The notes: generated from the sequence alone by a model not told the origin. A DNA stretch of 64,000 bases from Toxorhynchites rutilus septentrionalis (GCF_029784135.1 NC_073744.1:72466593-72530592); one strand, 5' to 3'; numbered from the stretch's first letter, positions 21,801 to 34,321 are shown. Numbers and translations: made by a program.

Positions 21801-24800
21801 CCTCCTTCGCCGCAGCCTCCTAGAGCTAATACCACACAGTCGGTCGATGAAGTTCACACTGGAACCGAGCAGGATGAAGCTATCCTGCTGAATCTGAGCA
21901 ACACGAAACAAACAGATGTTGAAGAATCTAAACAAAAGGCGAACGATGCATGTTTCGATTTGCTCGGAGGATTTGCCCCTCCAGTCATAGAAACAAGCCA
22001 GCCGAATGAGAGCTCTCAACCGGGAGCAGGATTAGATGATATATTCGGTACAATCGACAGTAGCACTTCTGGGCCTGTACCGCTTCAAACTTCTAAATCG
22101 AGTACAGATCTCAACGGTCTTAATCTTAATTTCGATAATTTCGGAGGTATTGCCCAGCCGGCAGCTTCAAATGGTACGAATGCATCCAATGGAGCTAACG
22201 ATCAGTTCAATAACAGTTTTGGATTCGATCCTTTCGCTGGTATCAGTGCAAGTGTGTTCCATAATAGTCACCAAACGCAACCAACAACCCAGCAGCCACA
22301 ACCGCCCAACAAGGATCCATTTGCAGATATTGGTGGTCTGGCAACTGGTCTGGGATCGACGGGATGGAACAAAGCGGGTACGGCTCCTCCCACAACCACC
22401 CCAAGCCCACGGTCCACGCAATTTTCTAGTCCTACGCATCAATTCAGTGGAGCCAGCACTGCAAATCCTTCGCCGAGGGCACCTTCAACGCCAATTCACC
22501 AGATGAGAAGTCCAAATGATCCACAGCGCCCGGACTATAGCCGTTCCCATTTCGAACACCCGAAGCAGCCTGCCAACAATGGATCGAATGGACAAAAAGA
22601 GAAACCAGGTGACATCTTCGGAGACATTCTAGGCTCGCAGGGATACTCGTTCGGCAGTGGAAAGCATCAGGGTCCACGAACAATTAATGACATGCGAAAA
22701 GAGGAACTGGTCAAAGAGATGGATCCAGAGCGTGTGAAGCTACTGGAATGGGTAAATCGTTTTGTATGCTGTGTGTGTGCTTATGGTGTCTAAATGAACG
22801 CATTTCATTCTTACAGACGGAGGGAAAGAAAAGCAACATTCGTGCATTACTTTGTACAGTTCATACCGTACTTTGGCCTGGTGCTAAATGGACGAAATGT
22901 GAGATGCATCAATTGGTTAGCGCTTCCGATGTGAAGAAAATATATCGCAAAGCCTGTTTAGCAGTGCATCCGGATAAAGTAAGTAAAATTGTACCACAAG
23001 GAAACATTGAACCTGTTCGGTTTCGGTTCTAAACAAAATCTCATTTTGATTGGTTTTGAAATCTGTGTTGGGGAAACTCATTCCGGTCTGCAGGAATGCA
23101 TGCGAATACAAAACTATGGGTGGGTTATACCTAAGATATAAACCCAAGGTTGACTTAGGACTACCGGTGGCTTAGTAATCATTTGTTTGATTGAGTGAAC
23201 CAAGTTTCAAATTCAATTGAATTCAACATTTTCGCTGTGTAAGTAATGAATTTGAACGAACGCCGTATAATGTAAGGCATCTTGGTTTTGATGGCTGTGT
23301 TAGGAAACACATTTCGGTGGGTGCAACAGTTCCTTCAACTTGCATGTATTTGCAATGTCAATTTCCGCAGGTATCTTAGTTTAGATGGCTGTGTTGTATA
23401 CAGCCTCCGGGGTGTCGACACAGGGGATGGGGATTTGACGCTATCCAAATTGCAGGTAATCGGAAGTCCGTTCAGCGAATATCGGGATGACGTGGGAGCG
23501 TGGGAACGACAAGTATTCAATGATGATAGTTGCTACTCATCCACTTAAACTGCGGTATAGGACCCGAATACGTTGTGTTGAACAAATTGACGGGATAAAA
23601 TGGGGATATACTCTTAATAAAACACCAAACTCGCGAATTGAGAGGAACGTGATCAAATTTCTGTGTTTTATTCAGTACCGGAAACTACAATACTGCGGCG
23701 GGAATTAAATACAATGGAATAAGAGCCTAACGCCTAAAGCCTAACGAAAAAACCGTAGGCGATAAACATGAGTATAGCCTTAACGGTTCCCGTTTTATAC
23801 TCGTATGATACTATTGAGTGGTTTGAAATATTTCACGGATGGAATCTGGTACAGGGATAATCCGATTCTTCGAGACCTAACAGGCTGTGTTGGGGAAACC
23901 GGAAATCGAGCTAATCAAAACGGGGGAGTTAGAGCGTTTAGATAGCGCTTGACAGTTATTTAATTGATAAGCATTATAACATTTTATTAATTGGGATAGA
24001 TGCGTAGAAATATTTCCTAGCATTTTTCCGATGTATCAATAAATGTTTGAGTTATAAGCATTCCAAATCTTTCATTTTGTACTGCATGTTCTGTGTTTAG
24101 GTTTTCATTTTCACCGGAATAAATAGGGGGTATATATTCCGGTTAGACGTAGTCCCACGTCAAAATTCTTATTTGGCAAGCAATCAGCACTAGTGGCATG
24201 AAAAGTCAATATTTTATTAATTACCAGGAAGTGTGCCTGAGGAACAGTTGCTGTCTTTCATCAAAAGCCACGATCTGGTATCATGTTACAATACTAAACC
24301 GTTTAATGTTTACCATCGATTGCTCCAACACAATTTGGAAAGTTACAGCGATAGTTGAATTCGTTTGCAACATCCATCCAATTTTGTTTTGTGAACGGCA
24401 TAAACACTCGTAGAGTGAAAATCAAACACGTCTGTCTTTAGTAACAGTTAACAGTGGAATGAATTTTTATTGAAAATTCAGAACGTCAAAGCCTCGAATT
24501 ATCAGCGGTTGCTGTGATCTTCAACACTCCTCCCTAATCCGAGACACCCACAAGTTCGCAAAAACGATGCTGCTTCTGGACGGCCAAGGGCTTCGTAAAA
24601 CCATCAGCTGGCTGCTCGGTCGTCGGTACGTAGGACAGCTGCGCCACTCCTTCCTGTAGGCTATCGTGCACGAAGTGATAGCGAATGCTCACGTGCTTCG
24701 TGCGAGGGTTGTATGATCCATTTGTCGCGATGCTGATTGCAGATTGGTTGTCGCACTAAGAGGTATCGGATGCTGTTCCTCGAATATCTGCGACTGCAAG

Positions 24801-27800
24801 TTGTTCCACCACATGGCCTCCTGAATTGTACGCGACAGGGCCATATATTCTGCTTCACAGGATGACAAAGCGACGGTTGGCTGCTTTTTAACATTCCACG
24901 ATATGGCTCCTCCTTGTAGCGTGAAAACGTAGCCGTAGATCTGCAGGCGTTGAAACAGGGTGCGCTTCGCTCATGCCAAACCGTTCGATGATTCCCTCAA
25001 CGTACGCTTGCTGATCGAGCCCTAGCTTTCCTTCTGCTTGGTCTCTCGTAATTCGGATACTCAAACAGAACATGGCTTCACCGAGATCCTTCATTTTGAA
25101 CTGCTGGCACAAATACTTCTTCAGTTTCCGTTTCAGACTCCGATCGTTGGTGAAGATCACAAAATCGTCAACGTAAATGGTGACGAACATCAGTTTGTTT
25201 CCACGAATCATCCAGTACAAGCAACGGTCAACTGAAGAACGATTCAGCCCGAACTTCTGGAGCACGCTATCCAGCTGCGCATTCCATACTCGGCTTGACT
25301 GCTTCAAGCCATAGAGCGTTTTCTTCAAACGGCACACCTTTCCATTTCGTTGGTCGATCCCCTGCGGCTGCATCATGTAGATCTCCTCATCGTTCAATTC
25401 TCCTTGCAAAAAATGCCGTAACGGCGTCCATCTGATCGATGTCCAGATCGTATCTGACCGCCAGCGCCATGAGGTAACGAATCGTCGCATATCGCACCAC
25501 GAGAGAGTACATCTCGTCGTAATCCATACCTGACCTCTGCGAGCATCCTTTCACGACGAGACGAGCATTCATCGCACCTTCTGCAAGGACCACAATATCT
25601 CGACTGATTTCGAACTCACCATTCTCCGGATTATAGAGACGGTAGCCTTTGGTGTCCTACAATAGCCGACGAAGATAACCTTTCTTGCTTTGGGGTCGAA
25701 CTTCCTCCGCTTTATTTTAGGCACGTGCTTCATTACCTGAGAACCAAATACCTTCAGGTGCTGTAAATTTGGCTTCGCTTCCGCTCCACGCTTCCTCCGG
25801 CGTTTTGTTACCCAACGATCGTGTCGGGCAACGATTCACCAGATAGGCAGCTGTTGAGATTGCTTCCGCCCAAAACTGCTTACTAAGCTTGGCATCGTTG
25901 AGCATACATCGTGCTTTCTCCACCAATGTCCGGTTCATACGTTCCGCAACCCCATTCTGTTCGGGCGTATATGGACATGTGGTTTGATGCCGGATACCTT
26001 AACTTTCCAGGAGATCACGGAACCCTCGGTTGATGTACTCCGTCCCATTATCTGTACGCAGAATCTTCAACTTTTTTCCGCTTTGTCTCTCAATTTTAGC
26101 TTTGAATTTCCGGAACGCACCTAAGGCCCGGTCCTTCCGTTCGAGAAAGTACACGCCTACCTTCTTACTGGCATCGTCCACCGTCCTTCACCGCCTTCAC
26201 CGTCGACTTCTTGGCATTGGGACATTTGGCTGCAAAATGCCCGGGTTTTTCGCAATTGTAGCACAATTTCTCACCTTTTCCACCGTCCTTTGGTTCTGTG
26301 GGCTTCTTCCGACTTGCCCTGCTGTACAGAGCACCTTCTGTGCTGCTGCTGACCGGACCGCGGTCAAGTTTTACGTTTTACGAATAGTTCTCCCTTCCTC
26401 TGAGCTTTTCAATTGCCGGCAGCGCAACGGAACTTCTACCGACTCGAACGTTTCCAGCTTCAGTCCTGCCTCTTCCATTGCCATCTCCAGCTCCAGATCC
26501 AGCACCGGAAACCGAACTTCTGGTCGTGGACATCTTTTTTTGCTTCAAATTAGAATAATCTTGAAAAATATCCGTGCTCTGGGCCCATAACCACTTGTAG
26601 AGTGAAAATCAAACACGTCTGTCTTTAGTAACAGTTAACAGTGGAATGAATCTTTATTCAGAACGAAATTCAGAACGTCAAAGCCTCGGATTATCAGCGG
26701 TTGCTGCGATCTTCAACATAAACTCGCTTCGAAACTCTAGTACAATATCATCACAGGCCTGATTAATAATATGACAAAATGTCGACTTGCTCATGCGGTG
26801 TATTGCACCAGATGCGAAACATTCCAAAACAATCGCCAATCGCATTTTCGAAGGAACTCTATCATTCGGTCAACTGTTCACTAAGGACTCCAAATGTTTT
26901 TCGACCCGTTTAAAGATTCAATTGAATGAAATTGCATCCATATTGAAATTTTCACAGAAAAAAACGAGAGCTGCTCAACGTATCCTCGAAGGCAGTTCTA
27001 AATCGTCCGCATTCATTTCTGTTCAGTAAAGCCTGTTTTAGAGTTCCCGTGAACGTGAACTTGAACAGGTGGTGGAACAGTACGATCAATGAACTACATT
27101 GCGCACAAACAACTCAAAAAATCGTTGTGAATAGAATGATTTTGTTCACGTTCATATTAAAAGTTCGGCAGTAAACGTGAAGTAAATATACATCGATCTC
27201 CAGTTGTTCACGAATCAACCCGAAGCAACGAAGTTTTTTTAACCCGCGCAGAGATCCGATTGAATGAAATTGCATTCATATAAAAATTTTCATTGAAAAC
27301 ATGAAAATTGCTAAACATATCCTTTTACAGTTCACGGTGAAATAATTTTCAGAATGCCTTGGGACATTCGAACGTAAACATGAACGGGGAAATATTTTGA
27401 CGTCTATGTTCACCATTGCGTTCACGTTCACTGATGCCGGCGAACTATGTATGTTGAATTCACCAACATCTCAATTGCACGGTGAATCGTAGTGAAATAT
27501 TGAATTAATCCATTTCTATCAATATGTTTACCTCGCGTTTTGTGTATGAATTGATGAATTAAGTGCGATTCACATACAACATTCACGTCACGTTCACGTT
27601 CCCTCCCGTCACGTTGCGTCAATTATTATTCCAAGCAGTTCTTATGCAAACATTCACATACACCGGCAATGGCAACTTCGACTTGCCGTTGTTTGTGTAT
27701 GTGAATGTATATATCAATAGGAATTGTATGGAAGAATAATTTACGCAACGGTATGTGGATATTGTATGTGAATCGCGCTTTATTAACAAAAAAGTGTTTG

Positions 27801-30800
27801 TTCGCGTTCACGTTCACGGGAACTCTAAGCCAACCTTTTCAAGGCATTTTGAAAATTATTTCTCCGTGCACTATTATTGTTATACTTTGATAGTGAGATA
27901 TGAATGCTTTTTGTGAGGATTCGAATTATCCGAATTACTTTATTGAAACTCGATGTTTACTTACTTTACGTTTACTGGCGAAATTCAATGTGGACGTGAA
28001 CAAAAACATTCGTTTCATTACGATTTTCTGAGATTTTTTTTGTTCGCAATGTGGTTTACCGTGAAGTGATCGTACTTTTTCAACATCTGTTCACGTTCAC
28101 GTTCATGAGAGGTCTAAACAAGACTTTACGCCCAACTGAAAAATACTATAGCGAATTCGTTTTTGTTCAGTTTCAACCCCAGTGCCACACTAACTGCTGT
28201 CAAAACGTTTTTTTTATTCACTCACTTTCAACCTAGTGTCACACTAGGTTCGCCCCGAAAACCGTTGGTTTCGCACTGAGATGTTTCACGGGTTGGCACT
28301 CGAGTTCACCAATACAACTATACTGAACTGTCAAGCTCCGAGTATTGTTTTGGAAAATCTAAAAATAAAGATTATGAAAATGGAAAAGCTGCTGCTTTTG
28401 CTCTTGTATTATCGGAATCGTAATCCAATTCAAATTTGGATTTTGAACAGTATATTTGCGTACACGGCATTAAGCTTCGTGTGCGAAAATAATGATGGAT
28501 ATTCAGGTGGAATAAACACGCTTTCAAAATCAAAATTATAAATGAAAATTTACTTTAACGTATCGATTTATACTTTTTTATGTTATGTGATGAAATAAGA
28601 CTTTTTTTATCGATATCGCAGGAATATACAGCCATTCGATGTCAAACCGATATAGTGGTTCTCAGATTTTCGTGGGAAGTGGAAATTTTGTTCTTTGTCG
28701 CAAACCATTAGACCCGTATTTTTTTGTTTTTTTTTGTTAGGGTGACCATTTCCATTTTAGGGTGGTCCGAAAAATCCAATTTTTCCACTTTTTTAAAAAA
28801 ATGACTTTTTCAAAAATTCATAACTTTTGAACTACTGAGCCGATTTAAATGATTGACATATCAAATTAAAGCTGATCTTTTTTGAAAAAGTACCAGAGTT
28901 GCAAAGAATTTTGATTTTGGTTTCGTTATCAATGATTGTATTTGTTTGGTGCTGTATTATTTTATATTTTTTTTTGGAAAGCTGAGAAGTTTTTACATAA
29001 CATATCTCGAAACCAGAGAGGCGTTTTTTTCGTTTTTGAGTTATGATTTTTCAAAGTTAACCGATGGTCCAAAAATCATTCTTCCCTATTTTCCCAAAAA
29101 TGACTTGTTTCTTTACTTTTGAACTACTGAACCGATACAGATGATCGACGTATCAAATTAAAGGCTATTAGCTAGCCTTTTTTTTAAATAACACACTTGT
29201 CAATTAATTGGATTATAGTCACATACATCCAGTCTAGTCGCATAGAAATATTGAACGAAAACCGAAAACATGTTAACTTTGGAAAATCATAGCTTAAAAA
29301 GAAAAAATAACACCTCTCTGGTATTTAGATATATTATGTGAAAAAAAACTTCAGCTTTCAGGAAAAAATATAAAAAAATGTGGCGCTCGTGATCCCGAAA
29401 CGATGTAAGCTATAAAAAACATTTATAATCAATAATTACGAAAGCAAAACCCTTTTTTATTCAGAGTGTAATATTTTTTGAAACAAAACTAGCTAATTGA
29501 CTTTAATTTAATATGTCGATCATCTGAATCGGTCCAGTAAATCAAAAGTTTTGTAGTGGAAAAAATGGGGAAAAATGATTTTTCGGACCATCGGTTAACT
29601 TTGAAAAATCATAACTTAAAAACGAAAAAAAACGCCTCTCTGGTTTCGACATATGTTATGTGAAAAGCTTAGCTTTCCAGAAAAAATATAAAAAAATATA
29701 GCGCCTTTGGTTCCGAGACTATGAAAACAATAAAGAACGAATACAATCAATAATAACGAGAGCAGAATTCGAATTTCCTGCAGTTGTAGTATTGGGTGGG
29801 GTATTGACTTTAATTTGATATGTCGATCATCTGAATCGGTGTAGTAGTTCAAAAGTTATGAATTTTTGAAAAAAGTCATTTTTTGAAAAAAGTGGAAAAA
29901 TTTGATTTTCGGACCACCCTAAAATGGAAATGGTCAGCCTAACAAAAAAATTAAAAAATACTGGTCTAATAATTTACGATAAAGAATAAAACTACCACTT
30001 TTGACGAAAATTTGAGAACCACTATATCGGTTTGGCATGGAATGGCTGTATATTGAACGAAAACTGTGTCTAATGATGATTTTATATTATAATAGTAATT
30101 ATTTGTGGAACAAACTGGGAATGCATCGACAAAGGGTTAAGTGAGTGTTAGGACTATCTGATAGATCTGATAGAGAATAATTTACCTCCCAAGCACTAAT
30201 ATCGCCACCAGACGTCGACACTGTACGTCGCAAATATAAACAAATCAGACTATATAACACATACCAACAAACCACCGCCTTCGTGAAACTGAAAAGGTTT
30301 TTTTATTACAGAGTCAGTGTTGCACTAACTCAGTTTTAAAAACGAATTCGCTATTAGGCTCTGATGAAGCGAACGCTTTCTTGAAAGAAGCAGGGAGTTC
30401 AAAATGCAAAACATTTCCAAAACACCAGAGCTGTCGGTAACTTCGCTGAGGAATCTGTACAAACTCTTATACCAGGGACAGACATACAGCTGTACTTGCG
30501 TTGTACGTGTACAGCGTTGTACAGGTACCATCGTACCATGACAGACATACTTTGGTTGTACATTGTACCGTATGTCAAACTGGCAATCAGATATTTTTCC
30601 AATTTCCACCACATATTTCAATGAAAAAGGTTTTTATTTAGTGTCTAAACTATCAAACACAACAAACAAGTTTCCAATCTGAGTTATTAACTTAAGAGAA
30701 AGTCAATGAAAAGAACGTTTAGCAAGTAATTTGATTCTGCTAGTTCATGCTACCCACAACTAACCGTCTATGGCGCTGCGCACAGTACAACTGTAGCCAT

Positions 30801-32076
30801 GTACAGCGGTAAAACAGGTCGGTACAGGTACAGCGATTGTACCGAGTTGCTTGCATGGTTCTAGCGCTGTACATGGTGACAGACATACAATTTTCGAAGT
30901 ACAACGCAACTACAGCTGTATGTCTGTCATAAGTATTATGGTTGGAGTGAAGTGACAAGTTCGAGATTTCCATATGAATTTTGAATAATGATGTTTCGGC
31001 CGTGTGAGTTTGTAAACCATCGCCCATACTTATGAAACAAATAGTTACATTGGAAATTTAAAGCATAATGACTGTTCCATTACAATTTTTTGGTGCTCAG
31101 ATTATCTCGGATGCAGACTTTAGTGTTGTTACGGGAGCGGGTTTCGTTTCGGACTTCTTTATAACGAAATCGTATGTTTTGTTTCAGTATATGCTTTAAG
31201 CTGTATTTCAATTATTTTAGTTCATTTTTTATATGTTTTACATTTGTTCGTTGCTTACATTTATTCGTCCTCTACTTTAATCTACCCGCCGTGTCGTAAC
31301 AATATGTTGCGGTCCTAATGTGATTTATTCACCAACCAGGTACAATTAATTAATAACAATTTTAGGAATACGAATAATAACGTTTTTGTAATCAATTTCA
31401 AGATGGTTGTTTTTCTATTGAAAAACTCATGAAAAACATATTATGAAATGTTTTCCATGCGTTTTTTTTCAATATTCAACAACATCGCGTTAATCAGAAT
31501 AAGGACAAAGAAACCAATGAGTGACGACCAACACAACTTCGAGTACGATCGCATAGATTGCGATGCAGTATTTTTCCTCCCCTTCAAGGTTGAGATTCCG
31601 TATGTGTTGAATATCCCAAGTGAAGTTTACCGAGTGAATAGAATTAATAGAGCTCAATTTGATAGTTCCAGACCCCTTCCCTCTGCATAACTCGAGAACT
31701 ATTCAAGCTAATGGAGCAAAATTTGGAGTGTGTAGGTTTTAGCAATAAATTTAGCACCTCCTCTCGAAGGGGGAGGGGTTGCCATATAATGAAACTCAAA
31801 TTTTTGCATAACTTGATAACTAATCAAACAAATGGAACCAAATTTGGCACGTGGAAGCACTAGGGGGCAATAAATGTTTCTATGGTGTACTGAAATTTTT
31901 TTGTGGAGTTGTTTTTTCATGCATTTCATTTGGAAATCTTTAAATGTGTCTATTGTTCATTACAGCATACCGGTACGGAGAATGAGGACATGGCGAAACT
32001 TATTTTCATGGAGCTTAACAATGCCTGGAGTGAGTTCGAGAATGATGCTACGCAGCAAAATTTGTTCGCAAATTAA
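18888..32076 (+). CDS. aux: Auxilin / cyclin-G-associated kinase (GAK)
   Basis: Auxilin/GAK recruits Hsc70 through its J domain to strip clathrin from coated vesicles and phosphorylates adaptor subunits. Five exons (18888-19020, 19417-19787, 19848-22751, 22817-22978, 31966-32076) join in phase to 3681 nt, 1226 aa. The Ark/NAK-type kinase domain (about 35-310) has the ATP lysine K65 (YALKRLL), catalytic loop HRDIKIENFL (D166) and DFG at 184-186. After a Pro-rich linker comes a PTEN-like domain (about 430-580) without the Cys-x5-Arg signature, so catalytically dead, then a C2 domain. The disordered part has adaptor/clathrin motifs (FDPF, KDPF, ILLNL). The J domain is C-terminal with HPDK at 1187-1190, followed by [20 protein letters not shown] in the distant last exon. 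Intron 2 (60 bp) has no stop and keeps frame. Intron 4 is 8987 bp and transposon-filled. Polyadenylation signal AATAAA at 32210. Confidence 0.95.
22979..24289. other. Proximal part of GAK intron 4
   Basis: Begins with the donor GTAAGT after the HPDK codons. Three diverged segments around 23063, 23290 and 23883 share a GGCTGTGTTGGGGAAAC-like core and are probably pieces of one repeat. At 24119-24166 is a ~40-bp block (TTCCGGTTAGACGTAGTCC and flank) that recurs in reverse at 44757-44800. The far end merges into the degraded 3' part of the Harbinger relic. No host exon was found. Confidence 0.4.
24406..26718 (-). mobile_element. Ty1-copia element with both LTRs, internally deleted
   Basis: LTRs at 24406-24526 and 26593-26718 (121 and 126 bp, one small length difference and a few substitutions) begin TGTTGAAGATC on the minus strand. 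TAAAC is duplicated on both sides (24401-24405, 26719-26723). The primer-binding site GGTTATGGGCCCA (26580-26592) lies next to the 5' LTR and a purine tract next to the 3' LTR. At 2313 bp it is about half the normal length. It sits in GAK intron 4, antisense to GAK, inside a Harbinger transposase relic. Confidence 0.93.
24661..26531 (-). pseudogene. Copia polyprotein remnant
   Basis: Minus-strand fragments in order: a gag/zinc-knuckle part around 26300-26200, integrase ([20 protein letters not shown], then [12 protein letters not shown], 26181-25999), integrase C-terminus ([20 protein letters not shown], 25938-25717), reverse transcriptase start ([19 protein letters not shown], 25593-25387), reverse transcriptase core with the catalytic YVDDFVIF box (25490-24888), and an RNase H piece (24894-24661). 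Frames change between fragments and protease plus most of gag are missing. Confidence 0.9.
27032..28130. mobile_element. Fold-back element with GTTCACGTTCAC repeats
   Basis: The left end (27032-27062) contains AGAGTTCCCGTGAACGTGAA. Inverted copies appear at 27794-27824 and, less exactly, at 28082-28110 (GTTCACGTTCACGTTCATGA). Many further GTGAACGTGAAC-type units in both directions lie between them. There is no coding content. It could be one fold-back element or two nested short ones. Confidence 0.55.
28149..30353. mobile_element. Family X element, copy 2, carrying a nested insertion
   Basis: Same inverted ends as 1465-2300 (TAGCGAATTCGTTTTT). It is flanked by CTA on the left (28146-28148) and TTA on the right (30354-30356), one base from a perfect 3-bp duplication. 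Without the nested element at 28628-30049 it would be about 780 bp, close to the 836 bp of copy 1. It lies in GAK intron 4. Confidence 0.8.
28628..30049. mobile_element. Nested fold-back element, 1.42 kb
   Basis: Bounded by inverted ACAGCCATTC ends that extend into long imperfect inverted repeats (more than 150 bp per arm, including the CGATATAGTGGTTCTCAGAT and TTTTAGGGTGGTCCGAAAA blocks). ATAT is duplicated on both sides (28624-28627, 30050-30053). The uninterrupted copy of the host element at about 1950-1960 supplies the empty site. Inside are repeated CATAACTTTTGAACTACT and GATCGACATATCAAATTAA-type units. No protein is encoded. Confidence 0.8.
30477..30928. mobile_element. Short TIR element (about 450 bp)
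   Basis: Inverted ends GACAGACATACAGCTGTA...TTGCGTTGTAC, repeated inverted with one small gap. Just inside them are further inverted GTACAGCG/CGCTGTAC units. No coding content and no clear target duplication. It lies in GAK intron 4. Confidence 0.7.
30929..31669. other. GAK intron 4, no feature seen
   Basis: AT-rich intronic sequence without recognisable coding or repeat structure. Confidence 0.4.
31670..31890. repeat. Two-unit tandem repeat in GAK intron 4
   Basis: Two units of about 100 bp share GCATAACT(C/T)GA(G/T)AACTA, AATGGA(A/G)C(A/C)AAATTTGG and a following GCAATAAA block. The second unit ends about 75 bp before the acceptor of the last GAK exon. Confidence 0.6.
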
Positions 32077-32209
32077 TGTGATAGAGAGAAAAAACACTAA
32101 CCAAACAACCATTTCAAATCTATCATTGGCATCAACTGTGATTGCTGAATCACATGCATTACTTAAACTTTAGTTCCTGACCACGAAGAAACGCATGCGC
32201 ATGGCTTCC

Positions 32210-32215
32210 AATAAA
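32210..32215 (+). terminator. Predicted GAK polyadenylation signal
   Basis: AATAAA 134 bases after the GAK stop codon. It is the first canonical signal after the last exon, giving a short 3' UTR. Confidence 0.55.
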
Positions 32216-33967
32216 CATTAATTTTGACCGTAAGTAAACTTGAAGTTCCAATGTGCCATCAATCGATATTTCTGTTGGCAAAAAGTCGGAACAATAAAAT
32301 TGTTCAGTAATCTACGACGAATCTTACATCTAATGGAGAATTTGATGTGGAGCATACATGTTTCAAAAATCCAGGGCATATTGTTTGAGATTAATTGTCC
32401 AACATCGTCTAGCTGATGAACTCCACCATTTTATTATTGTTTTAGTTATATATTGGAGAAGTTTTCGAGGCCATTAATTGTATGTTGAAGGGTCGAACTT
32501 TATGTTCGATCGTTATTCAATACAGATTAAGTTTTCAGGATGTTACTTCAGAAACGATACAATTTTTTCTCACGCCTCTAGCATACAACAACTTTACAAC
32601 TTTCAAAAGAACGGGCCACTAATTTGCTGAACGTCGTTACGTCGTAACCCTATGATATGCAAATGCAGTGTTAGTTCCTGGTGAGTCAGGCTCGATGTTA
32701 TAGTTTTTCAAGAGTTAATTTGATTTGTATTTTCAATTGAAATGCGTTATTCCTAATAACTGATTTCGGTAAACAGTGCGGATATCTACCGCGATGGATG
32801 CTCAATATCATTCAGTGCACATCGTGAATATATCACGATTGCAGCGCATAAAATATCATAAATTTGTTATTCTTGGATTATTTGAGCAGATATTATATGA
32901 TTATGAGTAGTTATTTGAGTTTTTTTTGTTACAAAATGGCTGGCAATTCCGGTCACTTTTGGGATATTCTTTGAGTCGGAATTACGCAACTTTTTATTTG
33001 AATCATACGATATTTTTGGTATATCATCCGCTATATTCCATGAGCGATGAGAAACGCTTGAAACGTTGAAAATGTTGAAGATGAGATTAAGCTGTTATAA
33101 CAAATCTAGTTCTTCGTGAACGTATATATTATATCTACTCTCGGTGTTATAAATAGAAAATGAAAGAAATCAATTTTGCATCCCTCAATTAAAAATGTAT
33201 AATAAAACAGACACAATTTTAACCGTTGTTGTAATAGCAAGAAATAAAAAGCAAATTACTACACTTTGTTCGGTTATGAAGAATAGAATAAGTTGGAAGA
33301 TAAAAAGCTGTGATTGATACTGATTGAATGCTTGGGCTGCATTACACATTTCGAAGACAGAGAAATTTGTTCATTTCAAAGCATAACATAAAATTTAGGT
33401 TGAATTACTTAGTTTTTTAGAGTTTATGTGTATGTGATTTATATTTTCGTCGCCGCTTTTCAAGCTTCGTAACCGTTACTATTCGTGAACGTAAATTTCT
33501 TATTTTTCCAAAAAATTGGCTTGCAATAAACGCAATATTATTTGTATTATTTTCTTATCTTTTTTTTTCTTTATATAAGACTTATTGAAGTGGTGCATTC
33601 CTAAGGTTTACCGATTCTTACATGTGTATAATAGCAATAATTAAATTTTGCTTGTGACTGTCCTTATTTAAATAAGATTGTACAGGGATTATGTGATGAT
33701 GGGTGCATAACAGATGCGTACAGCCGATTAGAATTGAGTTATGTTCAAAGAATAACATCTTAACTATGAATTCGATTCGAGAATGTGAATATGTTTATTA
33801 TAGGTATTATATTTATGATGGAATATAGTTGAAATTATCAATAATTATGATACATGATAATATTTCGAATACACACTACTCCACACTTTCATCCTTCATA
33901 TATCCGAATGCCGATCATTTAATTTTAAGAAGCTTTGTAGATGAATTTGGATTGACCGTCTTTATAA
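32216..33967. other. AT-rich intergenic sequence
   Basis: About 1.75 kb with no ORF of interest, no recognisable repeat ends and no RNA gene that I can see. Confidence 0.4.
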
Positions 33968-34250
33968 GAAGGAGGTCTCCGTAGTCACATTGGTTGCGCG
34001 TTCGCTTAGTAAGCGATCGATCGTGAGTTCAAAACTCAGGGCCATCTTTGTGTTGTTACAGAATAACTACGTCCACGCAACAATAATCAGCGATGGAAAT
34101 CGATCCACGGCCGAAATAAGATCAATTCATCCATACAACTGCTCTGCTCTGCAAGACACATCGGGCTGCTGTTCTATAAATAACTCAACAATGACCAATC
34201 AACTGTCTCCGCTGTCCGGTCTAACTGGATAATGGAAGAACAGAAGGAAA
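33968..34250 (+). mobile_element. tRNA-derived SINE
   Basis: The head resembles a tRNA gene: a near-consensus A box TAGTCACATTGG at 33982-33993 and a B box GTTCAAAAC at 34026-34034, 33 bases later, with a clover-like GCGATCGATCGTGAGTTC arm between. A non-tRNA body follows to about 34250. It lacks an intact acceptor stem, so it is a SINE, not a tRNA gene. The 3' end is approximate. Confidence 0.65.
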
Positions 34251-34321
34251 ACTCTTATGCCTAAATGGCTACTGTGTAAATGTGTACCATATGCAATGGT
34301 ATAGAAGGGAATACTCTAAAG

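Larger units (their letters stand above)
24290..26990 (-). pseudogene. PIF/Harbinger transposase relic split by a copia element
   Basis: On the minus strand, 26990-26724 reads [14 protein letters not shown], then [20 protein letters not shown] and [16 protein letters not shown], the helical N-terminal part of HARBI1/PIF nucleases. After the inserted copia element and one copy of its 5-bp duplication, the frame continues exactly from RSEF into [15 protein letters not shown] and [13 protein letters not shown] (24400-24290). GAIDGKH is the conserved block with the first catalytic Asp. A stop follows at once and the remainder is degraded. This is a different Harbinger lineage from 7338-8652. No element ends were found. 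Confidence 0.8.

Noticed and set aside
20322..22683. ORFs overlapping GAK exon 3 in other frames
   Set aside because: Shadows of a long real coding exon.
33968..34050. tRNA gene
   Set aside because: A and B boxes are present but no paired acceptor stem or complete cloverleaf; fits a SINE head.
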